NCBI GenBank assembly: GCA_963924555.1
Contig: OZ004583.1
Location: 8,756,582 to 8,820,581, forward strand
DNA length: 64,000 bases
Direction of reading: 5' to 3'
Source: Crambe crambe
Lineage: Eukaryota; Porifera; Demospongiae; Poecilosclerida; Crambeidae
Shown here: positions 1 through 15,000 of the stretch, piece after piece
How positions within the stretch are numbered: the stretch's first letter is position 1
How the letters are laid out: every line of letters begins with the position of its first letter
Notes under the pieces: generated by a model
The model's database searches: none
Seen by the model: the letters and a program-made list of their open reading frames with translations, nothing else
What the model was told of the DNA's origin: nothing
Position numbers and translations under genes: made by a program

Positions 1-3000
1 TGCCTAATACCTATGATGCTGTTTGGATGCTCCTCTTCAAGTGAGTTCACCATCACCACACTGTATCCACAACCGTACTGTAAGAAGATGATGATTCCTC
101 TCATCCTTGTCCTTCTCCCTGCTTTCTTCTCCTCTTCTCCCCTCATTCTTCTTCTCCCTCTCATCTTTTCCCCTCCCACTGCTTCTCATCCCCCTCATCT
201 TCTCCCTCCTCCTCTCTCAGACACCTTTCAGACCTGTGTGTTGACGAGAGGGCAGCAGTGAGGAAGAGTGCCAGCCAGACCCTATTCTCCACCATCTCTG
301 CCCATGGCACACTCCTCCAGAAGGAGACATGGAAGGACGTCCTGTGGAAGGTCAGTTGGTCATGTGACATGCATGTGATCTCCATACACATTGATTCTAT
401 AATAATAGGCTTCTACATATTATTTTAAGTTTATAATTTGCTAATAATGTAGCATTTCTATGTATGTATGTTCAGTTCAGTAGTTACTACTGTTTTTAAC
501 GATATCCAATGGCAGCTGCATTTCTGCCATATGCAGCTGGTACAGTGAGGTAGACCCTGTGATTAGGAGGCATTGGGAACCACATGTTCTCAGAGTTAGT
601 GTTAGTAGCAAGTTGATCCCAAGAGTATAACATGAGGTATTTTCATATTTGTTGGTTCCAATCTGAGTGAAGATTTTAAGGTTCTGTTGAGATCCTCGAC
701 TACTATGCCCTACTGCAGCACCCACAAAGATTAGCACTTCACTAATATTTGAAGACCATTAAAATTCATAATAGTGTGTAGCCCATTGATAGGATTGGCA
801 ACTGCCACCTGTACATACACATTGCTGCTATGACATCACTCAATGGATTTCTGATGACAGAGTTCATAGTGCAACTACCTGTGTCTGTGTTTGTGCTGGT
901 AGTCATAACAATATGCCAGCTCACATATATTCTGGCATTCTAGATCTGATGACAATTATGAAAATATTACTGTAATGTGTTATTCTTGGTGTCTTGGCAC
1001 CAATTTTTTAAATCAAGAAGCTATAATATGTCTAAGCAGGAGTATTCATGTATTTTCAAAGTACATGTATGTATGTTCAGTTCAGTACTACTATTTTTAA
1101 CGATATCCAATGGCATAGAGATATGCTGCTGCATTGCTGCCATATGCAGTTGGTACAGTGAGGTAGACCCTGCGATTAGGAGGCATTGGGAACCACATGT
1201 TCTCAGAGTTAGTGTTAATAGCAAGTTGATTCCAAGAGTATGACATGAGGTACTTCTCATATTTATTGGTTCCAATCTGAGTGAAGACTGAGGTCACGAT
1301 AAGGTCCATTGTTACTGTGCCCTAGTTTTACACCCACATAGATCAGTACTTCCCTAGCACTGGAAGGAATGATGTTGGGGATGGTGAAGGTCATAGTTGA
1401 AGCATGTCGTAGATTTGATGAACCAATATATCTTCTTGTGACAGACGTCCAGGTGACAGGGTGATTAGATTGCTGAATGGGTGGAGGTGTAGTACCACTA
1501 CACATGGACATTATGGCTGTTCTCAGTTGATTCACCTTTGACAGGAGGTCAGGGCACCCTATTCCAAAGATACACACCCACGGATCATAATAAGCTGGTC
1601 TTATGTATTGTACGTGACTCACTTCCTTCATGGTGTGCTGTAGTCATTGCCGTCATGCAGAGCAGAATGAAAATAGCAATATTCGAAGCAGAGAGAGTCA
1701 CCATTGTTAGTTTTAGGTCACTTTGGGAGGTCAGCAGTAACTTGAGAGAGATGTGTGTTATGAACTGTCAGAAAATCCTCTTTTATAGCAGAAAGCTGGT
1801 GAATTTTAGGTCACTTTGGGAGGTCAGCAGTAACTTGAGAGAGATATGTGTGTTATAAACTGTCAGAAAATCCTCTTTTATAGCAGAAAGCTGGTGAAAA
1901 CAATATAATTCCTCGTGTGTCAATCCATTAAAATTAATAGGGTACATGAAATTCATGTTGTGTGTGTGTTAGAGTGTGTTGACCTTTGTTTGGAGTTCAG
2001 ATCTGTAGCTGCATGCATGTGTGTACATCGGTTGTTTATGATCATGTTTATGATGTCATTGTTCACTGCTCAATCGATCTCTGAGGATCGAGTTCATAGT
2101 GTAACTGTCCAGGTGTATGTATTTGTGCTGGGTCAATGGGCAAACATTTAGAAGCTTAGTATTCAGGCATTCTAGCTTTGTCATTTGGAATAATATGCCA
2201 CTCAACTCAGCATTGCTACAAAAAAAATTCAAGCACAATTCAAGATTGAGACATGGAAGGGTGTCCTTTGGAAGGTCAGTTGGTCATGTGACCTGCATGT
2301 GAGCTTTCTTCTAATTAGTATGTGTATGCATACATATTGATTCTACAAAAATAGTCTACATAATCACTATTTTGAGTGGCTATTTTAGTTGTTATGCATT
2401 TTCAAGTAGTACTTATGTAACATGTTCAGCTCTTTTTAATGATATCCTATAGCAAAGAGACGTGCCCCTGCATTGCTGCCATGTCTAGCTGGGGAAATGT
2501 GTGTTATAAACTGTCAGAAAATGCTCTTTTATAGCAAAAAACATGTTATTCCTCGTGTGTCAGTTGTGAGCACATGAAATTCATGTTGTGTGTAGTTGAC
2601 CTTTGTTTGGAGTTCACCCTGCATGATGTCACCTGTACATGTAGCTGCATGATGTCACCTGTACATGTAGCTGCATGTGTGTACATCACTGATGTTTATG
2701 ACATCACTGTTCACCCCTCAATTGATCTCTGAGGATTGAGTTCATAGTGCAACTGTCCAGGTGTGTGTGTATTTATGCTGGGTAGTCATAACAAATAGGC
2801 AAACATTTAGAAGCTTAGTTACTAGATTCAGGCATATGTCATTTGGAATAATATGCCACTCAGCATTGCTATAAAAAAAAATTCAACCATACAAGTCCAA
2901 TTACAATTCAAGATTGAGACATGGAAGGGTATCCTGTGGAAGGTCAGTTGGTCATGTGACCTGCATGTGAGCTTTCTTTTAAGTAGTATATGAATTATGT

Positions 3001-6000
3001 ATGGGTAGTAGTACTCCTGTACATGGACATTATGGCTGTTCTCAGTTGATTCACCATTTGACATGAGATCAGTGCACCCTATTCCAAAGACACACACACC
3101 CATCACATCATAACTACATAGTCCTATACTTAACTTGACTCACTTTCTTCTTCTTGTGCTGTAGTCATTACTGTCATACAGAGCAGAATGAAAATAGCAA
3201 TATTCGAAGCAGAGAAAGTCACCATTGTTAGTTGCAGGTCGCTTTGGGAGGTCAACTGTAATTTGCGAGAGATATTATTGTTGTTAGTAGTAACTTTATA
3301 GCATTATTTTTAATAACTTCAAACGTTTATAAAGTATTCCATGACATCTACCCTGAGGTCTCACATTGTTTATTTGACATTTCACTGATGATGGCCTCGC
3401 CGAAATATTTGAAGTTATTGCTTGTGAAGTTACTAACTACAATAATGTCGATACCTAGCAACACAAAACTTTTCAGTTGAGAGAGATATGTGTGTTATAA
3501 ACTGTCAGAAGAATTAATGCTAAGCAGGGGACTCAGGAAACTGGTTATTCTCGAATATTAGAGTTTGTAGACATTGCAGAAACAGAGTTCATTGTGCAAG
3601 AGTTAGTAGTTGGAGTTCAGATAGTGATGTTCATGACATCACTGTTCATCCCCCAATAGGACTACAGAGTTCATAGTGCAACTGTCCAGATGGGCAGTCA
3701 TGGGGAAATGAAGTGCAAGTGTGTGTGTTTGCTGGTAGTTGACAAATATGCCAGCTTATAAGTATACATTCTAGATCTGATGACAATACTACTCAGTAAA
3801 GAAATATAGGCACATATAATATTCAGCATTGCTGTAGTGTTATTTTTGGTATCATGGCACCAATTTTTAAAATCACAATCACATGTGTCTAATAGTAGTA
3901 TTTTCAAAGTACTATGTATGTATGTATGTATGTATGTATGTATGTATGTATGTATGTATGTATGTATGTATGTATGTACATCCAGTTCAGTACCACTATT
4001 TTTTAACGATATCCAATGGCATAGAGATTTGCCGATGCATATCTGCCATGTGCAACTGGTACAGTGAGGTAGACCCTACGATTAGGAGGCATTGGAAACC
4101 ACATGTTGTCAGAGTTAGTGTTGAAAGCATATTGAGGAAAAGGATATAACATGAGATATTTCTCATATTTGGTGGTTCCTATCTGAGTGAAGATTTTGAG
4201 ATCGTTGTAAGGTCCATTGATATTAGTGCCACTATAGACACCCATGAAGATTAGCACTTCACTAGCATTTGAAGGAATGATGTTGGGGATGGTAAAGGTC
4301 ATAGTTGAAGCATGTTGTAGATTAGATGAACCAATAGAAGTTTTTGTGACAGATATCCAGTAGATGGGATGATTGTATTGCTGTATGGGTGGAGGTGAAG
4401 TACTGTTGCACATGGACATTATGGCTGTTCTCAGTTGATTCACCTTTGACAGGAGGTCAGAGCACACTATTGCAAAGTTACACAACCATATTATCATAGA
4501 AACATCATAGTCCTACTTAGTAAGTTACTCACTTTCTTCATGGTGTGCTGCAGTCATTGCCGTCATGTGGAGCAGGATGAAAATAGCAATATTTGAGGCA
4601 GAGAAGATCATTATGTTTTTTCGGTTGCTTTGGGAGGTCAGCTGTGACTTAAGAGAGATATGTGTGTTATAAACTATCAGAAATGCTCTTTTATAGGTGA
4701 AAACATGTTATTCCAGTCATGAGCATATTTCTACAACTGGTTAGAGTTCAGGTCTGAGTTGACAACTGCCACCTGTGCATGTGTGTGCATCATTGTCATT
4801 CATGACATCACTCTTCATCCTTCAATAGATCTCTGCCTACAGAGTTCACAGTGTACTTGTGCTGAGTGCTGAGTAGTCATGCCATAATAGGCCAACGTTT
4901 GTATAGGTATATTCTAGCTGTACCATACTAAAGTCTATTTTGCATTCACCACTATAACTGCTTTAACTTTCTCAATTCTTCTAGTTTAATGTATCAACAG
5001 AGAGCACTCTCTCTGCTGGTATTAGAATTTGAAATTAAGGAAGTTTAGCACATTGATCAAGGTGCCAGGTGACTTTAGATGTCCTTTGGAATAATATATA
5101 TACATAAGCCACTCGATATAATACTGTAGTGCAAGTAATAATGAGTTATTTTTGGTGCCTTGACACCAGTTATTTAAATCACTATTCAAAAGAAGTTTAT
5201 CACTGTAAACTTTATGATGCTAGAAAGTGTGTACACATTTATCGGACGTACAGTTCAACAAGGTGTACTGGGTAGTTGTCTCTGTGAGAGAAACCTGCAC
5301 AGACTCTCAACTCGAGGTCATCCATGGTAGAGCTTGGTAGTGTTTTGTGGAACCACGGCGGGTTGTTGACGTTACAATATGTGTCTGGCTCGGCAGTGCA
5401 ACCCACTCCATCCCATAGCGGGTTGTCGGTGTAATACTTTGCAGACGGAAGGGAGTCATTTCTATTACCACTCTCGCAGAAGTAATCCACACCCACAAAG
5501 GATGGGGTATCAGTGCCCCTTTGAGAAGGGCAGCTGAACTGAGTGCTGGCGCGGTTAGCTTGACTGAATGAAGCTGCAAAGCTCCAAACGTGTCTCCGAT
5601 TCCCGGCTACTCATGATCAAGGGCCAAGGGAATGAAGTAGGAATGGTATCTCATACTTGATGATGGGTAAGGGTCACTTCACTAAGTTCACTCTCTTGCA
5701 TGCAGTTATAATACATATTCCAGCTAGATTTTTGGGCCATACTGCTTCGATGCTGCAGTACTTGGTTTTCATAATGAAGCTGCAGTTATAATAGCTATAA
5801 TAATTATTATGTGCTAAATTGTGGTCATCCCTACTTCACATTTTTATTTCGAAGAAATTTTTTGCATTCACTTGTGTATGTATGTATGTATGTATGTATG
5901 TATGTATGTATGTATGTATGTATGTATGTTCAGTCAGTTCAGTACTACTGTTTTCCAATACATATCTGCCATATGCAGCTGGTACAGTGAGGTAGACCCT

Positions 6001-9000
6001 GCAATTAGGAGGCATTGGGAACCACATGTTGTCAGAGTTGATGTTAATAGCAAGTTGATTCCAGGAGAATGACATGAGGTACTTCTCATATCGTGTGGTT
6101 CCAATCTGAGTGAAGACTTTGAGGTCATGATAAGGTTCTTGACCACTGTGCCCTATTTTTATACCCACATAGATCAGTACTTCCCTAGCACTGGAAGGAA
6201 TGATGTTGGGGGATGGTAAAGGTCATAGTTGAAGCATGTCGTAGATTTGATGGAGGGAGGTCCAGATGACAGGGTGATTTGATTGCTGAATGGGCGGAGG
6301 TGTAGTACTACTACACAAGGACATTATGGCTGTTCTCAGTTGATTCACCTTTGACAGGAGGTCAGAGCACCCTATTATACCCACAGATCATAATAAGCTA
6401 GTCTTATGTATTGTCACTTCCTTCATGGTGTGCTGTAGTCATTGCTGTCATGCAGAGCAGAATGAAAATAGCAATATTCAAAGCGGAGAGAGTTACCATC
6501 GTTAGTTTTAGGTCACTTTGGGAGGTCAGCAGTAACTTGAGAGAGATGTGTGTTATAAACTGTCAGAAAATGCTCTTTTATAGCAGAAAACATGTTATTC
6601 CTCATATCCATTAAAATTAATAGGGTACATGAAATTCATGTTGTGTGTAGTTGACCTTTGTTTGGAGTTCACCCTGCATGATGTCACCTGTACATGTAGC
6701 TGCATGATGTCACCTGTACATGTAGCTGCATGTGTGTGCATCACTTGTTTATTGATGTTTATGACATCACTGTTCACCCCTCAATAGATCTCTAAGGATC
6801 GAGTTCATAGTGCAACTGTCCAGGTGTGTGCATTTGTGCTGGGTAGTCATAACAAATGGGCAAACACTCAGAAGCTTAGCCAGGCATTCTAGCTTATGTC
6901 ATTTGGAATAAGCATTGCTATCTATAAAAAAAAATTCAACCACACAAGTCCAATTACAGTTCAAGATTGAGACATGTCCTGTGGAAGGTCGGTTGATCAT
7001 GTGACCTGCATGTGAGCTTTCTTTTAATTAGTATGCCCATTGCTATGGTAACGTCACAATTTACATGGATCTATAAATGTGATACAGTGCATGTAATTGT
7101 AGCCTGGGGTGGTTCCAATCTGAGTGAAGATTATGAGGTCGTTATTGTGTGTACCCACAAGGATCAGTACTTCGCTAGCATTTGAAGGAATGATGTTGGG
7201 GATGGTAAAGGTCAGGGTTGAAGCATGTCGCAGATTCGTTGTGCTAATAGAAGTATTCGGAACAGATATCCAGTAGGTGGGCTGTGTAGTAGTAGTACTC
7301 CTGCGCATAGACATTATGGCTGTTCTCAGTTGATTCACCATTTGACATGAGATCAGTGCACCCTATTGCAAAGATACACACACCCATCACATCATAACTA
7401 CACAGTCCTATACTTAATGTGACTCACTTTCTTCTTCTTGTGCTGTATAGTAGTCATTGCTGTCATGCAGAGCAGAATGAAAATAGCAATATTCAAAGCA
7501 GAGAAAGTCACCATTGTTGGTTGCAGGTCACTTCGGGAGGTTTAGCTGTAATTTGAGAGAGATATTGTTGTTAGTAACTTTATAGCATCATAGATAATAC
7601 AGTACCTCCGGTGGATATGAAACGCCCGCGTATACAGATGATATACGGAGTTTTTGCGGAATAATCACTGTAACGCTTGAGGACAGTGTTCTAACTCCAA
7701 CTGCAGCGCGGTTCTGTCCATTTTATCACTTACCTTTTCACTCCATGCAACTTTAGTGCGCGGAATTTACTGATATAATAGTGTAGTAAGTGAATGTTAC
7801 TTAGTTTGTAGCTTAAAACTACACCAAAACATTAAGGAAGATGGTATTATTTAGTTACTTGGTTAAAATAATACTTTTGTTAGATTATAATAGCACTTAT
7901 TGTCATGCATTGAAAAAAAAAAAGAGCAACCTGGAAATCCTTACCTTGTGGGAGACTGGGAGAAAGTAAAAACAAATGTCATGGTGGTTAAACATAGCAA
8001 CTCAAGACTCAATAATGGCTGATATTTTTGTTAGATTTTCGTCCACATGATAATGCTGGGATAGCAATTTTTTACATCATTATACAGTTAAAGGGTCAGT
8101 GCACCAGGAGAAAGTGTCATTTTCAGGGACTAGTCACTCCTTCACACTTTGTGGCACTATCAAGACATACATGCTTTCATTATGTAGCTAATTGATAAAT
8201 TGCCTATGGCATAATTCAGTTTTTGGATAATAAAAATGGCAACAAACAACAGCAACATTGCTGCAACAAATGTATCATTCAACCATTGGCATGCATAGGT
8301 ATGATAGCTAATGTAGCTAGCTGGCTAGTTGTATAAATCTTGTGATGCTAGCTATAATTGATACTGTAGTAAATGGGAACCATCCTACCAAATTTCACAA
8401 AAAACGAAGAAAAAAAAAGAAGGAGCCAGATCAAGGTTTGATCAACATGTGAGAGTGAGGGTAGCCTATGTTTGTTTCCAGATTGAATACATTTGTTCAG
8501 CTCTGAAAGGATGCTTGCAATGCTGAAGGTACAAGAACGGTCCAAATGCTGTATGCAATCCAGGAGCTCTCCTATGTTCTTTTATCTTTTGGAGAATGCT
8601 TAATTGCAGCGAGCGAGCGAAGCGAGTGAGCTGACTCTCAGGTCATGACTCATTGAAATTTTAAATATATATATCTATGTCTACACTCCAAAATGCCCCA
8701 GGCGTTCGTGCAATAGTAGCGCCCCTGCGCTGCATTTATGCGCATGCTCCAGTTGTAATTGCTTGATTGATTTCTACATCGCTTTGTTTATAGCATGGTG
8801 GATAGTAGGGCTAGGCTTATCTAAGTGGATTGTAGGCACTAGACATATCTAAGTGCTTTGTGGTAAGTACTTAGCTTTCTATGCATGCAACTGCCTGCCA
8901 CTTAGCTACATAACACAACAGCAAAGCACAAATGAACTATCAGCTCAACATTTCTACAGCCTTTTGGGCAGCAGGCACGAGGCTTATCTAAGCGGCTTGT

Positions 9001-12000
9001 AGGCACTAGGCTTATCTAAGTGCTTTGAGGTAAGCATGTATGCAGCTGCCTGCCACCACTTACATGACTCTTAGCAATATCAAGCACTGAAGCCTATCAG
9101 CTACTTTAATTGCTCACTATCAAATGCTGCACATTGCTACAGATACTCAACAGCAATCGTTGAAGAATGTACTTGCTTGCTCGCTCGCTGTCAACTGAAT
9201 GTTGAACATTGCCCTAGTTAATTCTGCTTTTAATATATTAGAAACCATGGAGAGAAAAAGATCAGAACATGGCTTTCTCACTGTTTGTAGCTGCTGCTTA
9301 CAGACTGTGTCTGTATAATGATAATAAATAAAATTGTTACACTAAACTTACATTTCTTTGCATCCATTTTCTTCTATTTCCTCTTCAAATAAACCTCCTA
9401 CACTCTCTCAGTATCACTACTTGACTCCATGAGCCTGTCTCCAGCGCTAGTGGCTATGTATTCCGCCATAGAAACCCGTAATTTACTATAGTATCCGTGT
9501 GCGTAGTCCGTGACCGCGCGTTACAGTGATTGAATTGCCACAATGATCATACAGAGTATTTATATTATCTATGATAGCATTAATTTTAAACGTTTATGAT
9601 AGCTTAGTCAGACATACTAGCTTCAAGCCATAACATGTTAAAGCATTCCATGACATCTACCCTTGAGGTCTCACATCGTTTATTTTGACATTTCATGTGT
9701 TTCCATGGACTACTGACATTATGACTTATAAACCACACCGCGACCCTTTGATCTCGCCCACGCATGGGATATATATACATAATATATAATATTATAATGA
9801 GTTATTTTTGGTGTCATGGCACCAATTTTTAAAATCACACAATCATATCATTACATGTGTCTTTACTATGTATGTATGTATGTACATCCAGTTCAGTACT
9901 ACTATTTTTTAACGATATCCAATGGCATAGAGATTTGCCAATGCATATCCACCATGTGCAACTGATACAGTGAGGTAGACCCTACGATTAGGAGGCATTG
10001 GGAACCACATGTTGTCAGAGTTGGTATTAACAGCACTTTGACCCCAAGGATATAACATGAGATATTTCTCATATTTGGTGGTTCCTATCTGAGTGAAGAT
10101 TTTGAGATCGTTGTATGGTCCATTGATATTCCTACCACTATAGACACCCATGAAGATCAGCACTTCACTTGCATTGGAAGGAATGATGTTGGGGATAGTG
10201 AAGGTCATAGTTGAAGCATGTTGTAGATTCGATGAACCAATAGAAGTTTTTGTGACAGATGTCCAGTAGACGGGATGATTGTATTGCTGGATGGGTGGGG
10301 GTGAAGTACTGTTGCACATGGACATTATGGCTGTTCTCAGTTGATTCACCTTTGACAGGAGGTCAGAGCACACTATTGCAAAGTTACACAACCATAGTAT
10401 CATAGAAACATCATAGTCCTACTTAGTAAGTTACTCACTTTCTTCATGGTGTGCTGCAGTCATTGCCGTCATGTGGAGCAGGATGAAAATAGCGATATTT
10501 GAGGCAGAGAAAGTCATTATTGTTTTTTCGGTTGCTTTGGGAGGTCAGCTGTGACTTAAGAGAGATATGTGTGTTATAAACTATCAGAAATGCTCTTTTA
10601 TAGGTGAAAACATGTTATTCCAGTCATGAGCATATTTCTACAAATGGTTAGAGTTCGGGTCTGAGTCGACGACTGCCACCTGTGCATGTGTGTGCATCAT
10701 TGTCGTTCATGACATCACTCTTCACCCCTCAATAGATCTCTGCCTACAGAGTTCACAGTGTATTTGTGCTTTGTGCTGAGTAGTCATGCCATAATAGGCC
10801 AACGTTGTAGGTATATTCTAGCTGTACCATACTGCTACGTCCTCTGGAGCGGGACTCTCCCACTACCCTCCTCCATCTCAAGCAGTTGTGCAAGTGGTGT
10901 TTGATAGCTGTACGATCATAGCTTATCTTGTTAACTTGCCACTCCCCCTCATCACACCATTGTCGCAGCAGAGACACAATCAAAGCAAACCGAAAGAATA
11001 ATACGCTACCAGAACGAGATGACATGTCTGCCGAGATGCCGAGTCTCGATCTCGTAAAGTCAATTCGCATTCACCTGGCACCATGATTGTCCACTATAAC
11101 TGCTTTAACTTTCTCAATTCTTCTAGTTTAATGTATCAACAGAGAGCTGATTATCCACTCTCTCTGCTGGTATTAGAATTTGAAATTAAGGAAGTTTAGC
11201 ACATTGATCAAGGTGCCAGGTGACTTTAGATGTCCTTTGGAATAATATATATACATAAGCCACTCAATATAATACTGTAGTGCAAGTAATAATGAGTTAT
11301 TTTTGGTGCCTTGACACCAATTATTTAAATCACTATTCAAAAGAAATTTATCACTGTAAACTTTATGATGCTAGAAAGTGTGTACACATTTACTGTTTTC
11401 TCTTATCGGACGTACAGTTCAACAAGGTGTACTGGGTAGTTGTCTCTGTGAGAGAAACCTGCACAGACTCTCAACTCGAGGTCATCCATGGTAGAGCTTG
11501 GTAGTGTTTTGTGGAACCACGGCGGGTTGTTGACGTTACAATATGTGTCTGGCTCAGCAGTGCAACCCACTCCATCCCATAGCGGGTTGTCGGTGTAATA
11601 CTTTGCGGACGGAAGGGAGTCATTTCTATTACCACTCTCGCAGAAGTAATCCACACCCACAAAGGATGGGGTATTAGTGCCCCTTTGAGAAGGGCAGCTG
11701 AACTGAGTGCTGGCGCGGTTAGCTTGACTGAATGAAGCTGCAAAGCTCCAAACGTGTCTCCGATTCCCGGCTGCTCCGTGAGTCAAGCTCACTCCGTCCA
11801 TGTAGCGTGCATCGATGCTTGCTGTTTGGTGGCTGGTGATGAATGCATATGCATAGCCATATTGATAGCCTATCACTCGTCCACAGACTTGGTTGTACTG
11901 CAGTCCACCAATGCTGAAAGTGGTGGAGGAACAGCCGCTAGATGACGTGTATAATCCACACATTCGTATCGGACTGGCGATGTACTTCAGTCCCATGGGA

Positions 12001-15000
12001 CAGTTTTGATTTGGATTCGACATGTTGACAAAGGCCACTCTACTCCAACCTGCTCCACCACACATTGCTTCCTGGGGCTCTGTCAATGATTCCTGTTCCT
12101 CTGTTGATGGTGCCTGAGGTTCAGTCAATTGCTCAGTAGAATCTGATTCTTGTGGTCCCTGCTCAGTGGATGGTTCAGGTAATAGCTCAGTTGATGATCC
12201 CTGTGGCTCAGTCGATGATCCCTGGTGCTCAGTTGATAGTTCAGTAGATGACTCAGTTGAAGGCTCGGTTGGTTCCTCTTGCGGGAGGTAGTTTCTCCTC
12301 ACTTCTTCGGTAATCTCTCTGCGAACACGTTCACTTTCTTGCCTTGTAGGACATGCCCCTTGCTCTGCTTGCACTGTGAAGGCACGTATTCGAGCTCTCT
12401 CCACCACTGGGACGGGGGCAGACCTCAGTGAAGAGGAAAAAGGCAGCACTTGAATCAGTAGTACTAAAGTGAAAAGCAACAACCAAATATTTTTTCCTTC
12501 CATCATAAACTGGTTTTTGAAGTTGAAGATTTTTAGTGCATGCTTATGAACTATCTTCCTAGTTCCTTTTATACTGGAGGGTGCATGGCTACATATATAT
12601 TTTAGAGGAGCTGTGTTTTTTATGTGTGGTCTGAAACTTGAGAAGGAAATATCAGCAATCTTACATGCTTGATTCCACAGGAATTGGTACACTTGCTATT
12701 GACTCTATAGAAGTTGACTGATTTGTGTCATTCTATAGCATTCCTTTTGATGTTATGTTATAATTAATTCCTTTTTTGATGTGAACAACACGATCTTCAT
12801 AACATTCATTAATTTACAAATGTATATACATGATAGTGTGTGAGTAATGCACATAAATTTGGCTAAAGTATGTTGTTGTTGTCGCTGTTATTGTTGTTGT
12901 TAATCATTTTATGTAACTGCAGATTCTGTTTCCCCTGCTGGTGGGTGTTGGTCAGGCCACAGGATCAGCCAGTACCAGCAGTTTCCAGACCTCCATCCTC
13001 ATCCACCACTCACGCAACACTGCCCAGAAGCAATGGGCAGAGACTCAGGTGAGCAAAACCCTTTAATCAACAGAATGATGATGTCACCCCTTAAACCATA
13101 ATATTCTCTTTAGTAAAAGAGCTTTTCCTAGTGAGCATCGGAAATATCAACCTATTTTTGAACGATATGGTTTCTCTCTGTGACTACCTTGAGTAAACTG
13201 CTCTTTCTCTTAGAGCTAACCAAAGATTTTGTAGCACTCTCAGTGGCTGCTTGATGCTATGATACTAGCTTCTCCCATTTTTTAACTTCAGGTGCTGACA
13301 CTCACTGGCAGTGCTCGGCTGTTCCAGACACGCTGGACCGTCCTGACCTGCCTGGAGAGATTTGAGGAGGCATGGAGTACGTTCCTGGACATCATCAAGG
13401 AATGCTCTTGTAGCAGCACCACAGAGGTCAGAGGTCAATTGGGTGTGATTTGGGTTTTAAGTATAAATGCATGTACTAATAAAGTCAAGGGGTAGGAAAA
13501 GTGTAAATTGTATGCATATATACGGACAATATGCAAGGTTAAGTATACATGTACTAGTCTATAGATGATTGAATTGTATCGTCACGATACTGAAAGTATG
13601 ATATATAACTGTTGCTATATTTAGAACAAATGAGTGACTAGCAATCGTGCCATAGGTGATTGTATTGTATCAGTTAAGGTTTGTCACGATACTAAAGTAA
13701 CTGTTGCTATATTTAGAACGAATGAGTGACTATAGCAATTGCGCCACAGGTGATTGTATATTTATCAGATAAGGTCTGTCACGATACTGAAAGTAATGAT
13801 GTTGCTATATGAGTGTGTGCCATGCGCATAGGTGATTGTATTGTATCAGTTAAGGTCTGTCATGACGCCTGTATAAATGGTTGCTATATTTAGAGTTTTA
13901 AACTTCCGTTTCACATTTTCCTATAAAGGATACGTGACCAATAATACTTTGCGCAACTTCTAGTTTCAGTGTATCGGTACACAATAATGGCTCCTTCTGC
14001 ATCGTCCACTATTATCTTCGTGACTCTACTCTGCATGACTGCAGCAAATGGAATACCAGAGACTGAGAGTAAGTAGTAACAACTAGTGTATGCTATTTGC
14101 AATACTTTTTTATGACTCGATATGTAGAATGTTCTGATATGAAAAAATTGGAATCTGGGTGCAGTGATGCATCTCGAACTACTGAATCCATTCTCCCACT
14201 TGAGAACACTGCAGCAATATGTCCACCTGGATGTCGCTGTCCTGCCAACTGGACAGCCGTTACTCTTACTCACCTTGGCACATCTGATCTCATGGAAGTT
14301 AATACACTCGCATTCGACATCCCTAGCATCATCCCATCCAGTGCTGGAGAATTCCTAGTCTTTTGTAGCATTTACATTGGTAACACGGGCCAACAGGGAC
14401 CCTATCAGAATCTTGCAATTTTCACAGAGATAAATAATGCTCGATATTATAAATACCTTGCGGTCTATCCTTGGAATGCAGATGATTATAGCTTCGCTTC
14501 TGATAACATGTGGTTCCCAATGCCTACAAATCGCAAAGTTTTTATCACTGTGACAGCTACATGTGGCAGGCATGCAAATTTTAACTGTTTTGTCACTGGA
14601 TATCGTTAACTAACAATAATTATAGTGATTTTCCTATAATGGAAAGAGACTTATTCTATTACTATTGACTTGTGTGTGTGTGATCAATTGTGTACCTATT
14701 TTAATGCCCACCTATTATCATTGAGTTGTTACCTAGCCATGCCACATGCACCTCTTTCATATGTAGTGATTCTTCCTATTATGATATTAGAGATGATGTT
14801 TCATTATAAGGTTTAGTGTTATTCACTGCAAGACCAGCAGGAATAACTCTCCTATATTTAGAACAATGCCACTATGCCCTTTACGAATGATTCTTCTAAT
14901 TATGGTGAACTGATAGTATGCTTGCAATGTCACTGTTAGTACAATGACAATATACCAATGCACACTTCTTCTCATGAAGAGACAGCAGATCATATAGTAG

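Noticed and set aside
7589..9573. Transposase gene inside the 2-kb element
   Set aside because: No open frame above 65 codons and no recognisable catalytic motif; treated as non-autonomous.
10753..11070. 105-codon minus-strand frame with fairly protein-like composition
   Set aside because: It spans a junction between duplicated sequence and a 240-base stretch unique to this copy, has no signal, motif or splice context, and is missing in the paralogous block.
12507..12692. N-terminal extension of the Cys-rich gene up to 12692
   Set aside because: It would be translated from upstream of the TATA box, and the signal peptide would become internal.
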